DNA from: JBECKW01 sp040235505
GTDB taxonomy: Bacteria > Desulfobacterota > Desulfobacteria > Desulfobacterales > JAFDDL01
Length of the DNA: 22,007 nt
Reading direction: 5' to 3'
NCBI GenBank assembly: GCA_040235505.1
Contig: JBECKW010000003.1
Span: 1 to 22,007 of the forward strand
Numbering within the stretch: the stretch's first letter is position 1; each line of letters starts with the position of its first letter. Below the pieces are notes generated by a model. It was not told the origin of the DNA. It saw only the letters and a list, made by a program, of their open reading frames with translations, and searched no databases. Positions 7,019 through 14,363 of this stretch are shown piece after piece. Position numbers and translations under genes: made by a program.

Positions 7019-8458
7019 CTACCTCATCATAACCAGAATATTGCCCACCTGGCCGGAACGGTGATCCAGAACGGTAAACTGGACTCGTTGGTCGGGCTTG
7101 AGGAGATCGATCATATCGACGAATTCCTGCAGTCCGGACACCGTCTGATTATCGACGGCGAGAATGAGATCATTCACCTCGAATCCGGCCAGTCCCAGGG
7201 GACCGTTTGTATCGAGTGACTGGATGGCGACGCCCTGGCTTTGCTGCATGTTATACTGCTGCACCTCCTGATCCGTTACCGCCCGAACCACCGCTCCCAG
7301 GCGTTTCTCCACCTCCGCGGTCATCCTCATTTCTTCTTGTGCGAGACTTCCTACTTTCGCGTTGAGTTCGATCTGTTTGCCGCCACGTTCCACCGTTATC
7401 CTGACTTTTTCGCCGATACCGGTATCGGCCACGGTGTCCCGGAGGGTCGAAGCGTCGGAAACGCTCTGCCCCTGGTAGGAAGTAATGATGTCACCGACTT
7501 GTATGCCGGCCGCATCCGCCGGGCCGCCCTTCAAGACTTTTTCGACCAGGGCGCCCCGGGTCATGGTGAGATGTTTCTTTTCCGCCACCTCGGGCGTCAG
7601 GGTCAGGAGATCGGCCCCCAGATAGCCTCGTTCCACCTTGCCATACGCAATCAGCTGTTTTGCGACGTGCACGGCCATGTTGCTGGGGATAGCGAAGCCG
7701 ATCCCCTCGAAGCCGCCCGATTGAGACTCGATGGCCGAATTGACGCCGATCACCTTGCCGTCGAGATTCAATAGCGGCCCGCCGCTGTTGCCGGGATTGA
7801 TTGCCGCGTCGGTCTGCAGATAGTCCTGGTAATTGGTGGGATTCATGATGCCCGTGCGATGCTTTGCACTGATGATCCCCTGGGTGACCGTCTGATCGAG
7901 ACCCCGGGGATGACCGATGGCCACGACCCAATCCCCCACCTGGATCTTGTCCGAATCCCCGAAGGTCACGTGGGGAAGATTCCCATCGGCCTTGATCTGG
8001 ATGACGGCCAGGTCCGTTTTGGGATCGGTGCCCACCAGGGTAGCGTCATAACGTTGCCCGTCGGCAAGCAAAACTGAAATTTTGCTTGCTCCCCCCACCA
8101 CATGATTGTTGGTCAGGATATGCCCCTCGTTATCCATGATCATACCGGTGCCAAGGGCATGCAATTCCTGTTTGAATTTACGGGGCTGGTTTTGCGGCGT
8201 GTTGAAAAAGTAATGAAATAAAGGATTGTTTTCAAACGGCTGAAGCGGGTTGTTTACCTCCCTGACTTCACTGACTTCGATATGGGCCACCGCAGGGATA
8301 TTGTCGGCGGCCACCTTGGCGATCGCCGTCGTCAAATTGTGGCTGTCTGTCTTCGCGTAGACCGAATCGGCGGTCCAGGGGGACATCTCGAGAATGCACA
8401 AACACGCGAAGCAAAAAATCATGGTATTCCGGATCATCCGGAGGGGTTTTAGGCACAT
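7019..8458 (-). CDS. degP: Do-family (HtrA/DegP/DegQ) periplasmic serine protease with two PDZ domains
   Basis: This type of protease removes misfolded envelope proteins and can act as a chaperone. From the chosen start the 479-residue product has an N-terminal signal segment (hydrophobic IFCFACLCIL), a trypsin-like domain with the triad His119 (LTNNHVV), Asp149 (DPKTDLAV) and Ser225 (NPGNSGGPL), then PDZ1 (around 280-370, YLGADLL through VERGGKQIEL) and PDZ2 (around 385-475). The start at 8458 is preferred to the in-frame ATG at 8470 because GGAGGA (8468-8463) is an ideal ribosome site for it and would otherwise be coding. A perfect 14-bp palindrome (AAGGGCGCGCCCTT, 8507-8520) lies in the leader and a TATAAT at 8591-8586, without a good -35, may be its -10. 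DegP versus DegQ cannot be separated by sequence alone. Confidence 0.93.
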   Translation of the reverse strand: MCLKPLRMIRNTMIFCFACLCILEMSPWTADSVYAKTDSHNLTTAIAKVAADNIPAVAHIEVSEVREVNNPLQPFENNPLFHYFFNTPQNQPRKFKQELHALGTGMIMDNEGHILTNNHVVGGASKISVLLADGQRYDATLVGTDPKTDLAVIQIKADGNLPHVTFGDSDKIQVGDWVVAIGHPRGLDQTVTQGIISAKHRTGIMNPTNYQDYLQTDAAINPGNSGGPLLNLDGKVIGVNSAIESQSGGFEGIGFAIPSNMAVHVAKQLIAYGKVERGYLGADLLTLTPEVAEKKHLTMTRGALVEKVLKGGPADAAGIQVGDIITSYQGQSVSDASTLRDTVADTGIGEKVRITVERGGKQIELNAKVGSLAQEEMRMTAEVEKRLGAVVRAVTDQEVQQYNMQQSQGVAIQSLDTNGPLGLAGFEVNDLILAVDNQTVSGLQEFVDMIDLLKPDQRVQFTVLDHRSGQVGNILVMMR

Positions 8459-8506
8459 GTGTTCCTCCATTTCCGTTTAAAAGGTTGATTGCGGCATTAC
8501 CTGGTC

Positions 8507-8520
8507 AAGGGCGCGCCCTT
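8507..8520. promoter_or_regulatory. Perfect 14-bp palindrome in the leader of the protease gene
   Basis: AAGGGCGCGCCCTT is fully self-complementary and lies about 50 bases upstream of the preferred start. It could be an operator or an RNA hairpin; nothing in the window identifies the regulator. Confidence 0.5.
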
Positions 8521-8701
8521 CGATAATATAATGACGGGCACCGGGAATTTGTCAGAGATGCATCGTCAATAATTCACAATTTAGTATTATAGATAACCTG
8601 GAGGGATTATGGCATAAGATGAAGACTGTATTTTGGCAGAATAATAACCCTATCGTCCTCCATTGTCGCCAATGTCATTAACTTAAGGGCATTAATTGAA
8701 T

Positions 8702-8743
8702 AAAAAACAACCCTCCCCCATAATGACTGGAAGAGGGTTGTTT
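8702..8743 (-). terminator. Terminator of SH3b gene A
   Basis: AAACAACCCTC (8705-8715) and GAGGGTTGTTT (8733-8743) are perfectly complementary over 11 bp, and the minus strand ends the hairpin with a run of T (8707-8702). It lies about 50 bases after the stop of the gene at 8792. It resembles the terminator at 9742-9782. Confidence 0.9.
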
Positions 8744-8791
8744 CAGGGATTTATTGTCTCCTTTCGAAGACGCGGTCGTCGGGGATTCCTG

Positions 8792-9433
8792 TCACCAATT
8801 TGCCGTATATTGTGCCATCACCCATCCGTGCATGCCGCCGGAAGTCTTCACATAGTACCACCCGGAACTGCGCTTCATGATCGAAAGCCTTTCCCCTCTA
8901 CGGATCTGCCCGACACAGCTCTTATTCAAGCCCGGCCCTGAACGCAAATTCAACAATTGAGCCGTCACCCTCACCGCCCCGGTCGAAGCAACCCGGCTGC
9001 CGTTGGTGGGGCAGATGGCGGGAGGCGCCTGCCGGATTGCATGTGCATTGTTATCGAGCATGCTGAAGGTAATGCCTGCAATAATTCCGGTGGCAATAAC
9101 TGCCGGAATGGCATCATTGCGATGAACAACATAAACCGTCCGGGATTTATAGTTTTGACGGGCATTATACCTGTCGTAAAATCTATTCTGATCATTCGAT
9201 CGATTTCTGTTCTGGGAGTAGTCCCGGGAATATGAATTGTTCCCGGCAGGAGAACTGCTTCTGTTCTGGGAATTGTTCCTGTCACTATAGCTGTTGCTGT
9301 TATGGGTTCTGTCGCTTCCATACGAAGAATGCCCTTCCCCTGCAAAGACGGGCGTCGTGGTTGAGAGCAGTCCAATGATGACGACCGAGCAAATGATGAA
9401 CATCGGCAGTTTTTTATCCATTATCCGTTTCAT
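8792..9433 (-). CDS. Exported SH3b-domain protein A
   Basis: A 213-residue protein with a signal peptide (MKRIMDKKLP, hydrophobic run, VFA-G cleavage near residue 31). A low-complexity Ser/Asn/Arg/Tyr-rich region follows (about 35-95), then a hydrophobic glycine-rich segment AVIATGIIAGITFSML (about 110-127) that could insert in a membrane, and a C-terminal bacterial SH3 domain (about 150-213: VTAQLLNLRSGPGLNKSCVGQI, GWYYVKTSGGMHGWV). SH3b domains commonly bind peptidoglycan or peptides, so a cell-wall or envelope role is inferred. AAAGGAGG precedes the ATG. It is a paralogue of the gene at 9816-10334 and sits behind its own sigma-54 promoter, so the two are separate units. The disordered region is much longer here than in B. 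Confidence 0.85.
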   Translation of the reverse strand: MKRIMDKKLPMFIICSVVIIGLLSTTTPVFAGEGHSSYGSDRTHNSNSYSDRNNSQNRSSSPAGNNSYSRDYSQNRNRSNDQNRFYDRYNARQNYKSRTVYVVHRNDAIPAVIATGIIAGITFSMLDNNAHAIRQAPPAICPTNGSRVASTGAVRVTAQLLNLRSGPGLNKSCVGQIRRGERLSIMKRSSGWYYVKTSGGMHGWVMAQYTANW

Positions 9434-9496
9434 ACCGACCTCCTTTTTTTAAAATTTTCGTGGTCGCGAATATTCAAACTGTTGCAATGATAAAGA

Positions 9497-9511
9497 GCAA
9501 CTGCCGTGCCA
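9497..9511 (-). promoter_or_regulatory. Sigma-54 promoter of SH3b gene A
   Basis: On the minus strand the sequence is TGGCACGGCAGTTGC, a perfect -24/-12 element (TGGCAC-N5-TTGC), followed by T as in the consensus. Transcription would start about 12 bases downstream of the GC element, near 9485, leaving a leader of about 50 bases before the ATG at 9433. A conserved tandem repeat lies about 77 bases upstream of the -24 element. Confidence 0.88.
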
Positions 9512-9587
9512 TTCAGCTTTTATTTATGTTTTTCAAATTATTATAGGTTGTTACGCCATTCCATAGGAGGTGCAGGAGCCCACCGGA

Positions 9588-9624
9588 TTCGACATTGACA
9601 GCATGCTTCGACAAAAATGACGAA
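9588..9624 (-). promoter_or_regulatory. Probable enhancer-binding site upstream of SH3b gene A
   Basis: TTCGACA (plus-strand reading) occurs at 9588-9594 and 9607-9613, 19 bases start to start, followed by TGACGAA at 9618-9624, a one-mismatch inverted partner of the second copy. The arrangement matches 10486-10521 upstream of SH3b gene B, at nearly the same distance from the sigma-54 promoter. Confidence 0.65.
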
Positions 9625-9741
9625 TCGGCATGTCCCACATTGGCAGGTCATAAGGCGACAACCGAACAAAGGACGCAGGTAACATATGGTTCTTCTCCAA
9701 ATTGTTTGGAGCAAAATTCTCGATATATTAACGTGTTGTTC

Positions 9742-9782
9742 AAAAAACAACCCCCTCCCGTGATAAACGGAAGGGGGGTTGT
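9742..9782 (-). terminator. Terminator of SH3b gene B
   Basis: ACAACCCCC (9747-9755) pairs with GGGGGTTGT (9774-9782), with partial pairing inside (CCG with CGG), and the minus strand ends in a T run (9747-9742). It is related in sequence to the terminator of gene A, including the shared CAACCC and GGAAG parts. A further small hairpin (CTCCAAA-TTG-TTTGGAG) lies at 9695-9711. Confidence 0.85.
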
Positions 9783-9815
9783 ATTAATTTCTATTTTTCA
9801 AATAGGCAAGAAGCG

Positions 9816-10334
9816 TTACCCTGCGGCCGGTGACGCCACCGGGGATGTAAATTGCGTCATCACCCACCCCGCCAGGCCGTCGGGCGTCCTGACCTGGTAC
9901 CATCCCCCGGCACTCCCCGTAACCGTCAGTACGGTTCCATTGTAAATCTGCCCAAGGGCAGGTGCATCCAGGGCCGGTCCGGAGCGCACATTCAGCAATC
10001 CGGCCGTCACCACCACCGAACTGGTGACAACCGCCTGACTGGCAACACCCGTATTACACGGCGGAGCAACCGGCTGGGGAGCAGGGGCATTATTGTTTGC
10101 GATCATGCTGAATGTGAGGCCGGCAATCAGGCCGGTAGCGATAATCGCCGGGAAAAAATTATCATGATGAACGATCCGGACACGCTCAACTACCCGGGGA
10201 TGCGTTGTTTTCTGCCTTGAGTTGTAGTCGCGCCAATCCCTGGAATAGGCGGGAGACGTGATCAGCATCAGCCCGATAATAACGCTCCAGCATGTGACAA
10301 GCACCGGCAGCTTTTTATTCATTAATCGTTTCAT
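9816..10334 (-). CDS. Exported SH3b-domain protein B
   Basis: A 172-residue paralogue of protein A with the same layout but without its long Ser/Asn-rich region: signal peptide (MKRLMNKKLPVLV, cleavage near AYS-R), a short basic part, the shared hydrophobic AIIATGLIAGLTFSMI segment, a Pro-rich linker, and a C-terminal SH3 domain (VVTAGLLNVRSGPALDAPALGQI, GWYQVRTPDGLAGWVMTQF). The ATG at 10334 is chosen over one at 10361 because AAGGAGG precedes it and its opening matches that of protein A. The leader carries a perfect sigma-54 promoter and a TTCGACA tandem repeat, both in the same position as for A, so the two units are probably duplicated and co-regulated. Envelope or cell-wall binding is inferred from SH3b. 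Confidence 0.85.
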   Translation of the reverse strand: MKRLMNKKLPVLVTCWSVIIGLMLITSPAYSRDWRDYNSRQKTTHPRVVERVRIVHHDNFFPAIIATGLIAGLTFSMIANNNAPAPQPVAPPCNTGVASQAVVTSSVVVTAGLLNVRSGPALDAPALGQIYNGTVLTVTGSAGGWYQVRTPDGLAGWVMTQFTSPVASPAAG

Positions 10335-10395
10335 ATCGGCCTCCTTGAACAAAAATTTCATGACGAAGCTTTTTTAACCGTTACCATAACCATCA

Positions 10396-10410
10396 GCAAG
10401 CGCCGTGCCA
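10396..10410 (-). promoter_or_regulatory. Sigma-54 promoter of SH3b gene B
   Basis: On the minus strand the sequence is TGGCACGGCGCTTGC, a perfect TGGCAC-N5-TTGC element followed by T. The predicted start near 10384 gives a leader of about 50 bases. It lies 62 bases upstream of the ATG at 10334, the same geometry as for gene A. Confidence 0.9.
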
Positions 10411-10485
10411 TTTCGTCAACCATTCAATATTTCATTAAAATTCATGTTGTTATATAACTATAGGGGTGACATGCCCTCCGAAGAT

Positions 10486-10521
10486 TTCGACAAACAGCGT
10501 AGGGTTCGACAAAATTGACGA
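10486..10521 (-). promoter_or_regulatory. Probable enhancer-binding site upstream of SH3b gene B
   Basis: TTCGACA at 10486-10492 and 10505-10511 (19-base spacing), then TGACGA at 10516-10521. The 76-base distance to the -24 element matches the 77 bases in front of gene A. Conservation of the repeats within poorly conserved surroundings points to a shared activator site. Confidence 0.65.
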
Positions 10522-10648
10522 GTGGTATTTTAAAGAAGCAGGATGGGAGTGGCTTTTTAAGAAAATGTAACGTAATGTTATTTCACTAAAAAATAAAATT
10601 CGACGCCCGATAATGAGTGAAACCACCTAATATCAGCGGGTAACTTGC

Positions 10649-10807
10649 ATGTTAACAAAATATCTCCAAACATACGACGCACTCAAAGCCTACGACAAGC
10701 AAGTCAGGTTATCTGCAATGCTGCGTCGCAACAAAGCTGCTGCCCGAGGGCCTGAAAAAGAACAAGATCCAATTGTGGATGAAAAGCAAAAAGATGATGT
10801 CCAATGA
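10649..10807 (+). CDS. Small ORF of 52 codons, doubtful
   Basis: ATG at 10649 to TGA at 10805 encodes MLTKYLQTYDALKAYDKQVR at the start and a Lys/Asp/Glu-rich hydrophilic end. The composition resembles a soluble helical peptide and is not obviously random. However, no good ribosome site precedes the ATG and I recognise no family. It could be a real small protein, a decayed gene, or chance. It lies in the 784-base gap between the two divergent sigma-54 promoters (10410 and 11129), which otherwise holds the enhancer repeats and an inverted repeat. Confidence 0.25.
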   Translation: MLTKYLQTYDALKAYDKQVRLSAMLRRNKAAARGPEKEQDPIVDEKQKDDVQ

Positions 10808-10882
10808 GCAGCTGGCAAATCAATGTCGTTAGAGATCTATTCATTTTTCTTCTCCTTTTTCGAGATGATGAGCATCCCGCAC

Positions 10883-10904
10883 GGCATATGCATCTTCATA
10901 TGCC
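10883..10904. promoter_or_regulatory. Inverted repeat GGCATATG-N6-CATATGCC
   Basis: A perfect 8-bp inverted repeat with a 6-base spacer (arms 10883-10890 and 10897-10904), about 225 bases upstream of the sigma-54-like promoter of macA. It could be a dimer-binding operator or enhancer site for that promoter; this is inference from position and symmetry. Confidence 0.4.
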
Positions 10905-11128
10905 AGCGTTCACGCGAGATCATCCAAAATTTTGCGTAGTGAAAAATTAAGGATATAGATGGATAATTTTTATACAGATCGTCCACCTCTCGACCATTAT
11001 CCGGGTAATTAAGATCCAAGGTCCGGATTCTCCGCCGGGGATCACTCACCGGTTCCGATCGACGTCTTCGTGGATTTCACAAGGAATTTTGGCGCTTATC
11101 CGGGCAAGGACGCGTTCCTTCTGAAGCC

Positions 11129-11143
11129 TGGCATACCCTTTGC
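11129..11143 (+). promoter_or_regulatory. Sigma-54-like promoter of the macAB operon
   Basis: TGGCATACCCTTTGC fits TGGCAY-R-N4-TTGC and is followed by T. Only the sixth base (T for C) departs from the core, a variant the broad consensus allows. The predicted start near 11155 gives a leader of about 40 bases before macA at 11196. Confidence 0.55.
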
Positions 11144-11195
11144 TCAATCCCTCGAACGGTTAAGTATATTAATTATTTCCCGAGGTAGAAGCGCA

Positions 11196-12398
11196 ATGAA
11201 GAAAAAGACAGGACGTTATGTAACGATTTCCATAGTGGTGGTGATATTGGCGGGGTGCGGATTATGGTTTTTCCGGGACTTGTCTGCCGCCAAAACGCCG
11301 ATGTACATGACGGTGCCGGTAACGCGCCGGGACATCCAGGAGACGGTACCTGCCACGGGGGTGCTGATGGCCTCGAAGCTGGTGGATGTGGGGGCGCAGG
11401 TATCCGGCCAGATCGAGAGCCTGAAGGTTTCCCTGGGCGACCAGGTGAAGAAGGGCCAGCTTCTGGCGGTGATCGATCCGTCTGTCGCGGAAAACGATCT
11501 GAAGAACGCCGCGGCGCAGCTGAAGAGCGTTGCGGCCCAGAAGCTCGCCAAGGAGGCACTTCTCAAGGAGTACGAGCTCGGCTACAAGCGACAGCAGGAG
11601 ATGCGGCAGAGCGACGCTTCGGCCCGGGCAGATCTTGAGAGCGCCAAGGCGAACCTGGATAGCACCAAGGCCGATATCGAGGCTCTGGATGCCCAGATCA
11701 CCCAGGCGAAAATCTCCATCTCCACGGCCCAAACCAACCTGAGCTACACCCGAATCGTGGCGCCCATGGACGGAGAAGTGGTGGCGGTGGAGAAGGAAGA
11801 AGGCCAGACGCTGGTCTCCAAGCAGGAGGCGCCGGTCTTGCTCATACTGGCGGATGTGGACACCATGACCGTGAAGGCGGAAATCTCCGAAGCGGACGTG
11901 ATGCGAGTCAAACCGGGAATGCCGGTTTACTTCACGGTGCTGGGGGCGCCGGACAGACGCTATAGCGGCACCCTGCGGTCTGTGGACCCCGCGCCGGAGA
12001 GCGTCACCAACTCGGACATCTCGGCCAAGACCATCAGTGCATCGGCCACCTACTACAACGGCCAGTTCAACGTGGCAAACCCGGACAGAAAGCTTCGGAT
12101 ATTCATGACCGCCCAGGTGTCGATCGTGTTGGGACAGGCCAAGCAGTCTCTGTCTATTCCCCTGTCGGTACTGGGGCAGGACGAGGGCCGGGACCGGTAT
12201 CAGGTACAGGTACTTGCCAACGGCAAGCCCGAGAGCCGGGTGATTAAAACGGGTCTGAAGGACAATGTTTACGTGCAGGTGCTGGACGGACTTTCTGAGG
12301 GTGACCGGGTCGTAGTGGGCGACTCCAAGACGGCTGCTGCCGCCACGGCCTCCGAGAACCAAACGCGGTTCCGCGGTCCCCTTGGAGGCCACGTATGA
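11196..12398 (+). CDS. macA: MacA-type periplasmic adaptor of an ABC efflux pump
   Basis: A 400-residue membrane-fusion protein that bridges the inner-membrane ABC transporter MacB and an outer-membrane channel. It has an N-terminal membrane anchor (about 7-25), the first lipoyl half (VDVGAQVSGQIESLKVSLGD), a long alpha-helical hairpin (about 110-195, Ala/Gln/Lys rich), the second lipoyl half (LSYTRIVAPMDGEVV), a beta-barrel (VKAEISEADVMRVKPGMPV) and a membrane-proximal domain. The residues closely follow E. coli MacA, with an extra Ser-rich insertion (near SVTNSDISAKTISASA). The start at 11196 has GAGGT upstream and yields the usual anchor; an in-frame extension to 11070 would put the sigma-54-like promoter inside the gene. 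The stop overlaps macB by four bases (ATGA), indicating translational coupling. Confidence 0.95.
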   Translation: MKKKTGRYVTISIVVVILAGCGLWFFRDLSAAKTPMYMTVPVTRRDIQETVPATGVLMASKLVDVGAQVSGQIESLKVSLGDQVKKGQLLAVIDPSVAENDLKNAAAQLKSVAAQKLAKEALLKEYELGYKRQQEMRQSDASARADLESAKANLDSTKADIEALDAQITQAKISISTAQTNLSYTRIVAPMDGEVVAVEKEEGQTLVSKQEAPVLLILADVDTMTVKAEISEADVMRVKPGMPVYFTVLGAPDRRYSGTLRSVDPAPESVTNSDISAKTISASATYYNGQFNVANPDRKLRIFMTAQVSIVLGQAKQSLSIPLSVLGQDEGRDRYQVQVLANGKPESRVIKTGLKDNVYVQVLDGLSEGDRVVVGDSKTAAAATASENQTRFRGPLGGHV

Positions 12399-14350
12399 GT
12401 CGGGTGCTTCTGGAGATCAAGGACCTGGATCGCTGCTTCCAGTCCGGGGAGGAGCAGGTGCGGGTTCTCAAGGGGTTGAACCTGAAGATACATGCCGGGG
12501 AGATGGTGGCCATCATGGGCGCCTCGGGTTCGGGCAAATCCACCCTGATGAACATTCTCGGATGCCTGGACCGGCCCACCAGCGGCAGCTACATGGTGGA
12601 CGGCCGGGAGACCGGCAGCCTCGACAGCAACGAGCTGGCCGCCCTGCGGCGAAGCTACTTCGGGTTCATCTTCCAGAGCTATCATCTGATGTCCCACCTG
12701 GATGCGCTGGGCAATACCGAGATGCCGGCCGTCTATGCCGGAACCGACAAAAAAAACCGCATCTGGCGGGCCGATTCGATTCTGGAACGCCTTGGGCTGG
12801 CGGACCGGCGCCGCTACCGTCCGGGGCAGCTATCCGGCGGCCAGCAGCAGCGGGTGAGTATCGCCCGGTCACTCATGAACGGCGGGGAGGTCATTCTGGC
12901 GGACGAGCCCACCGGCGCACTGGACAGCAAGAGCGGGCAGGAGGTGATGGCGATCCTGCAGGAGCTCCACAGCCAGGGCCATACCATTATCCTGGTCACC
13001 CATGACCCGGAGGTGGCCGGCGTGGCCCAGCGGATCATCCGGATCAAGGACGGCGAAATCCTTTCGGACGAGCCCAATCCGGAAGCCCCACCGGTGACCG
13101 TCGCGCCGCCCGCCTCCCCCCACCAGATCCGTCGGCGAAGCCCCTTCAAGACAGAGATAGGCCTTTTTATCGAGGCCTTCAAGATGGCCTGGGTGGCCAT
13201 GACCACGCACCGGCTGCGAACGCTTCTGACCATGCTGGGCATCATCATCGGCATCACGGCGGTGGTCAGCGTGGTGGCCGTGGGCGAGGGGGCGCAGAAG
13301 AAGGTGATCAGCCAAATCAACTCCATCGGCACCAACACCATCGATATCTTTCCGGGCACGAGTTGGGGAGATTTTCACTCCGGCCGGGTGCAGACCCTGG
13401 TGCCGGCGGACCTGGCGTCCCTAAAGGCCCAGGTGTATGTGGACAGCGTGACGCCGAACGTTTCTTCCAACGAGGAGCTTCGGTATGGGGATATCGTGGT
13501 AAACGCCCGTATCATGGGAATAGGGGCGTCATACTTCCGGGTCAAGGACATGAGCATCGCCCAGGGTCGCGGGTTCATGGCCAGTGACATCAAGGATCTT
13601 TCCCAGGTGGCGGTGATCGACCAGAACACCAAGAAACAGCTTTTTCCCCACGGCGAGAATCCCGTGGATCGGCGGATCCTGGTCGGCAGCGTGCCGGTGA
13701 CCATCGTGGGGGTGGCGGCCGAGAAGGCAAACGCATTCAACGACCAGGACCTGAACGTCTGGATGCCCTATACCTCGGTGATGAGCCGAATTTCCGGTCA
13801 GCAATACTTCAGCTCCATCACGGTGCGGGTGGCCAACGGCATGTCCAACACCATCGCTCAGGCGGGCATCGAACGGCTGCTGGCTACCCGGCATGGGAGG
13901 AAGGACGTGTTCACCCGAAGTACGGACACGATTCTGAAGACCGTGAAGAAGACCACGACGACCATGACCCTGCTAATCTCCTGCATCGCGGTGATCTCGC
14001 TGATCGTGGGGGGCATCGGGGTGATGAACATCATGCTGGTGTCGGTGACGGAACGCACCCGGGAGATCGGCATCCGTATGGCGGTGGGGGCCCGACAGGC
14101 GGACATCCTGCAGCAGTTTCTGATCGAGGCGGTGCTGGTGTGCCTGATCGGAGGTGCCTGCGGGGTCCTTTTATCCTTCGGAATCGGCGAGGTGTTTTCG
14201 TTGTTCGTGAGCGCCATATCGATGCAGTTTTCGGCCATGTCGATCGTGTCGGCCGTAGTGTGCTCGACGCTGATCGGCGTGATGTTCGGGTTTCTGCCGG
14301 CAAGAAACGCCTCACGGCTGGATCCGATTGAGGCCCTGGCGCGGGAATAG
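12395..14350 (+). CDS. macB: MacB-type ABC transporter (ATPase fused to permease)
   Basis: A 651-residue half-transporter that uses ATP in a mechanotransmission cycle to drive export through MacA and an outer-membrane channel. The N-terminal ATPase shows Walker A GASGSGKST (42-50), signature LSGGQQQR (146-153), Walker B VILADEP (166-172) and the H-loop VTHD. A linker leads to four membrane segments: one near 276-297 (LLTMLGIIIGITAVVSVV), then a periplasmic domain of about 220 residues, and three near the C-terminus, including ISLIVGGIGVMNIMLVSVTE and the REIGIRMAVGARQ coupling motif. The last residues LDPIEALARE match E. coli MacB almost exactly. It overlaps macA by four bases and is followed 13 bases later by the outer-membrane channel gene. 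Substrates in known homologues include macrolides, peptides and haem precursors; the substrate here cannot be read from the sequence. Confidence 0.97.
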   Translation: MSRVLLEIKDLDRCFQSGEEQVRVLKGLNLKIHAGEMVAIMGASGSGKSTLMNILGCLDRPTSGSYMVDGRETGSLDSNELAALRRSYFGFIFQSYHLMSHLDALGNTEMPAVYAGTDKKNRIWRADSILERLGLADRRRYRPGQLSGGQQQRVSIARSLMNGGEVILADEPTGALDSKSGQEVMAILQELHSQGHTIILVTHDPEVAGVAQRIIRIKDGEILSDEPNPEAPPVTVAPPASPHQIRRRSPFKTEIGLFIEAFKMAWVAMTTHRLRTLLTMLGIIIGITAVVSVVAVGEGAQKKVISQINSIGTNTIDIFPGTSWGDFHSGRVQTLVPADLASLKAQVYVDSVTPNVSSNEELRYGDIVVNARIMGIGASYFRVKDMSIAQGRGFMASDIKDLSQVAVIDQNTKKQLFPHGENPVDRRILVGSVPVTIVGVAAEKANAFNDQDLNVWMPYTSVMSRISGQQYFSSITVRVANGMSNTIAQAGIERLLATRHGRKDVFTRSTDTILKTVKKTTTTMTLLISCIAVISLIVGGIGVMNIMLVSVTERTREIGIRMAVGARQADILQQFLIEAVLVCLIGGACGVLLSFGIGEVFSLFVSAISMQFSAMSIVSAVVCSTLIGVMFGFLPARNASRLDPIEALARE

Positions 14351-14363
14351 AACGGGAGATGAA

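Noticed and set aside
10335..10361. Nine-codon extension of SH3b protein B
   Set aside because: It contains the AAGGAGG that serves the ATG at 10334, and paralogue A has no such extension.
10837..11049. 70-codon minus-strand ORF upstream of macA
   Set aside because: No ribosome site, no recognisable family and overlap with the probable regulatory region; a chance frame is more likely.
11070..11195. In-frame 42-codon extension of macA
   Set aside because: Lacks a ribosome site, would bury the membrane anchor and contains the sigma-54-like promoter.
11262..12392. 376-codon minus-strand ORF
   Set aside because: Antisense to macA, His/Arg/Gly rich with no domain, typical shadow of a GC-rich gene.
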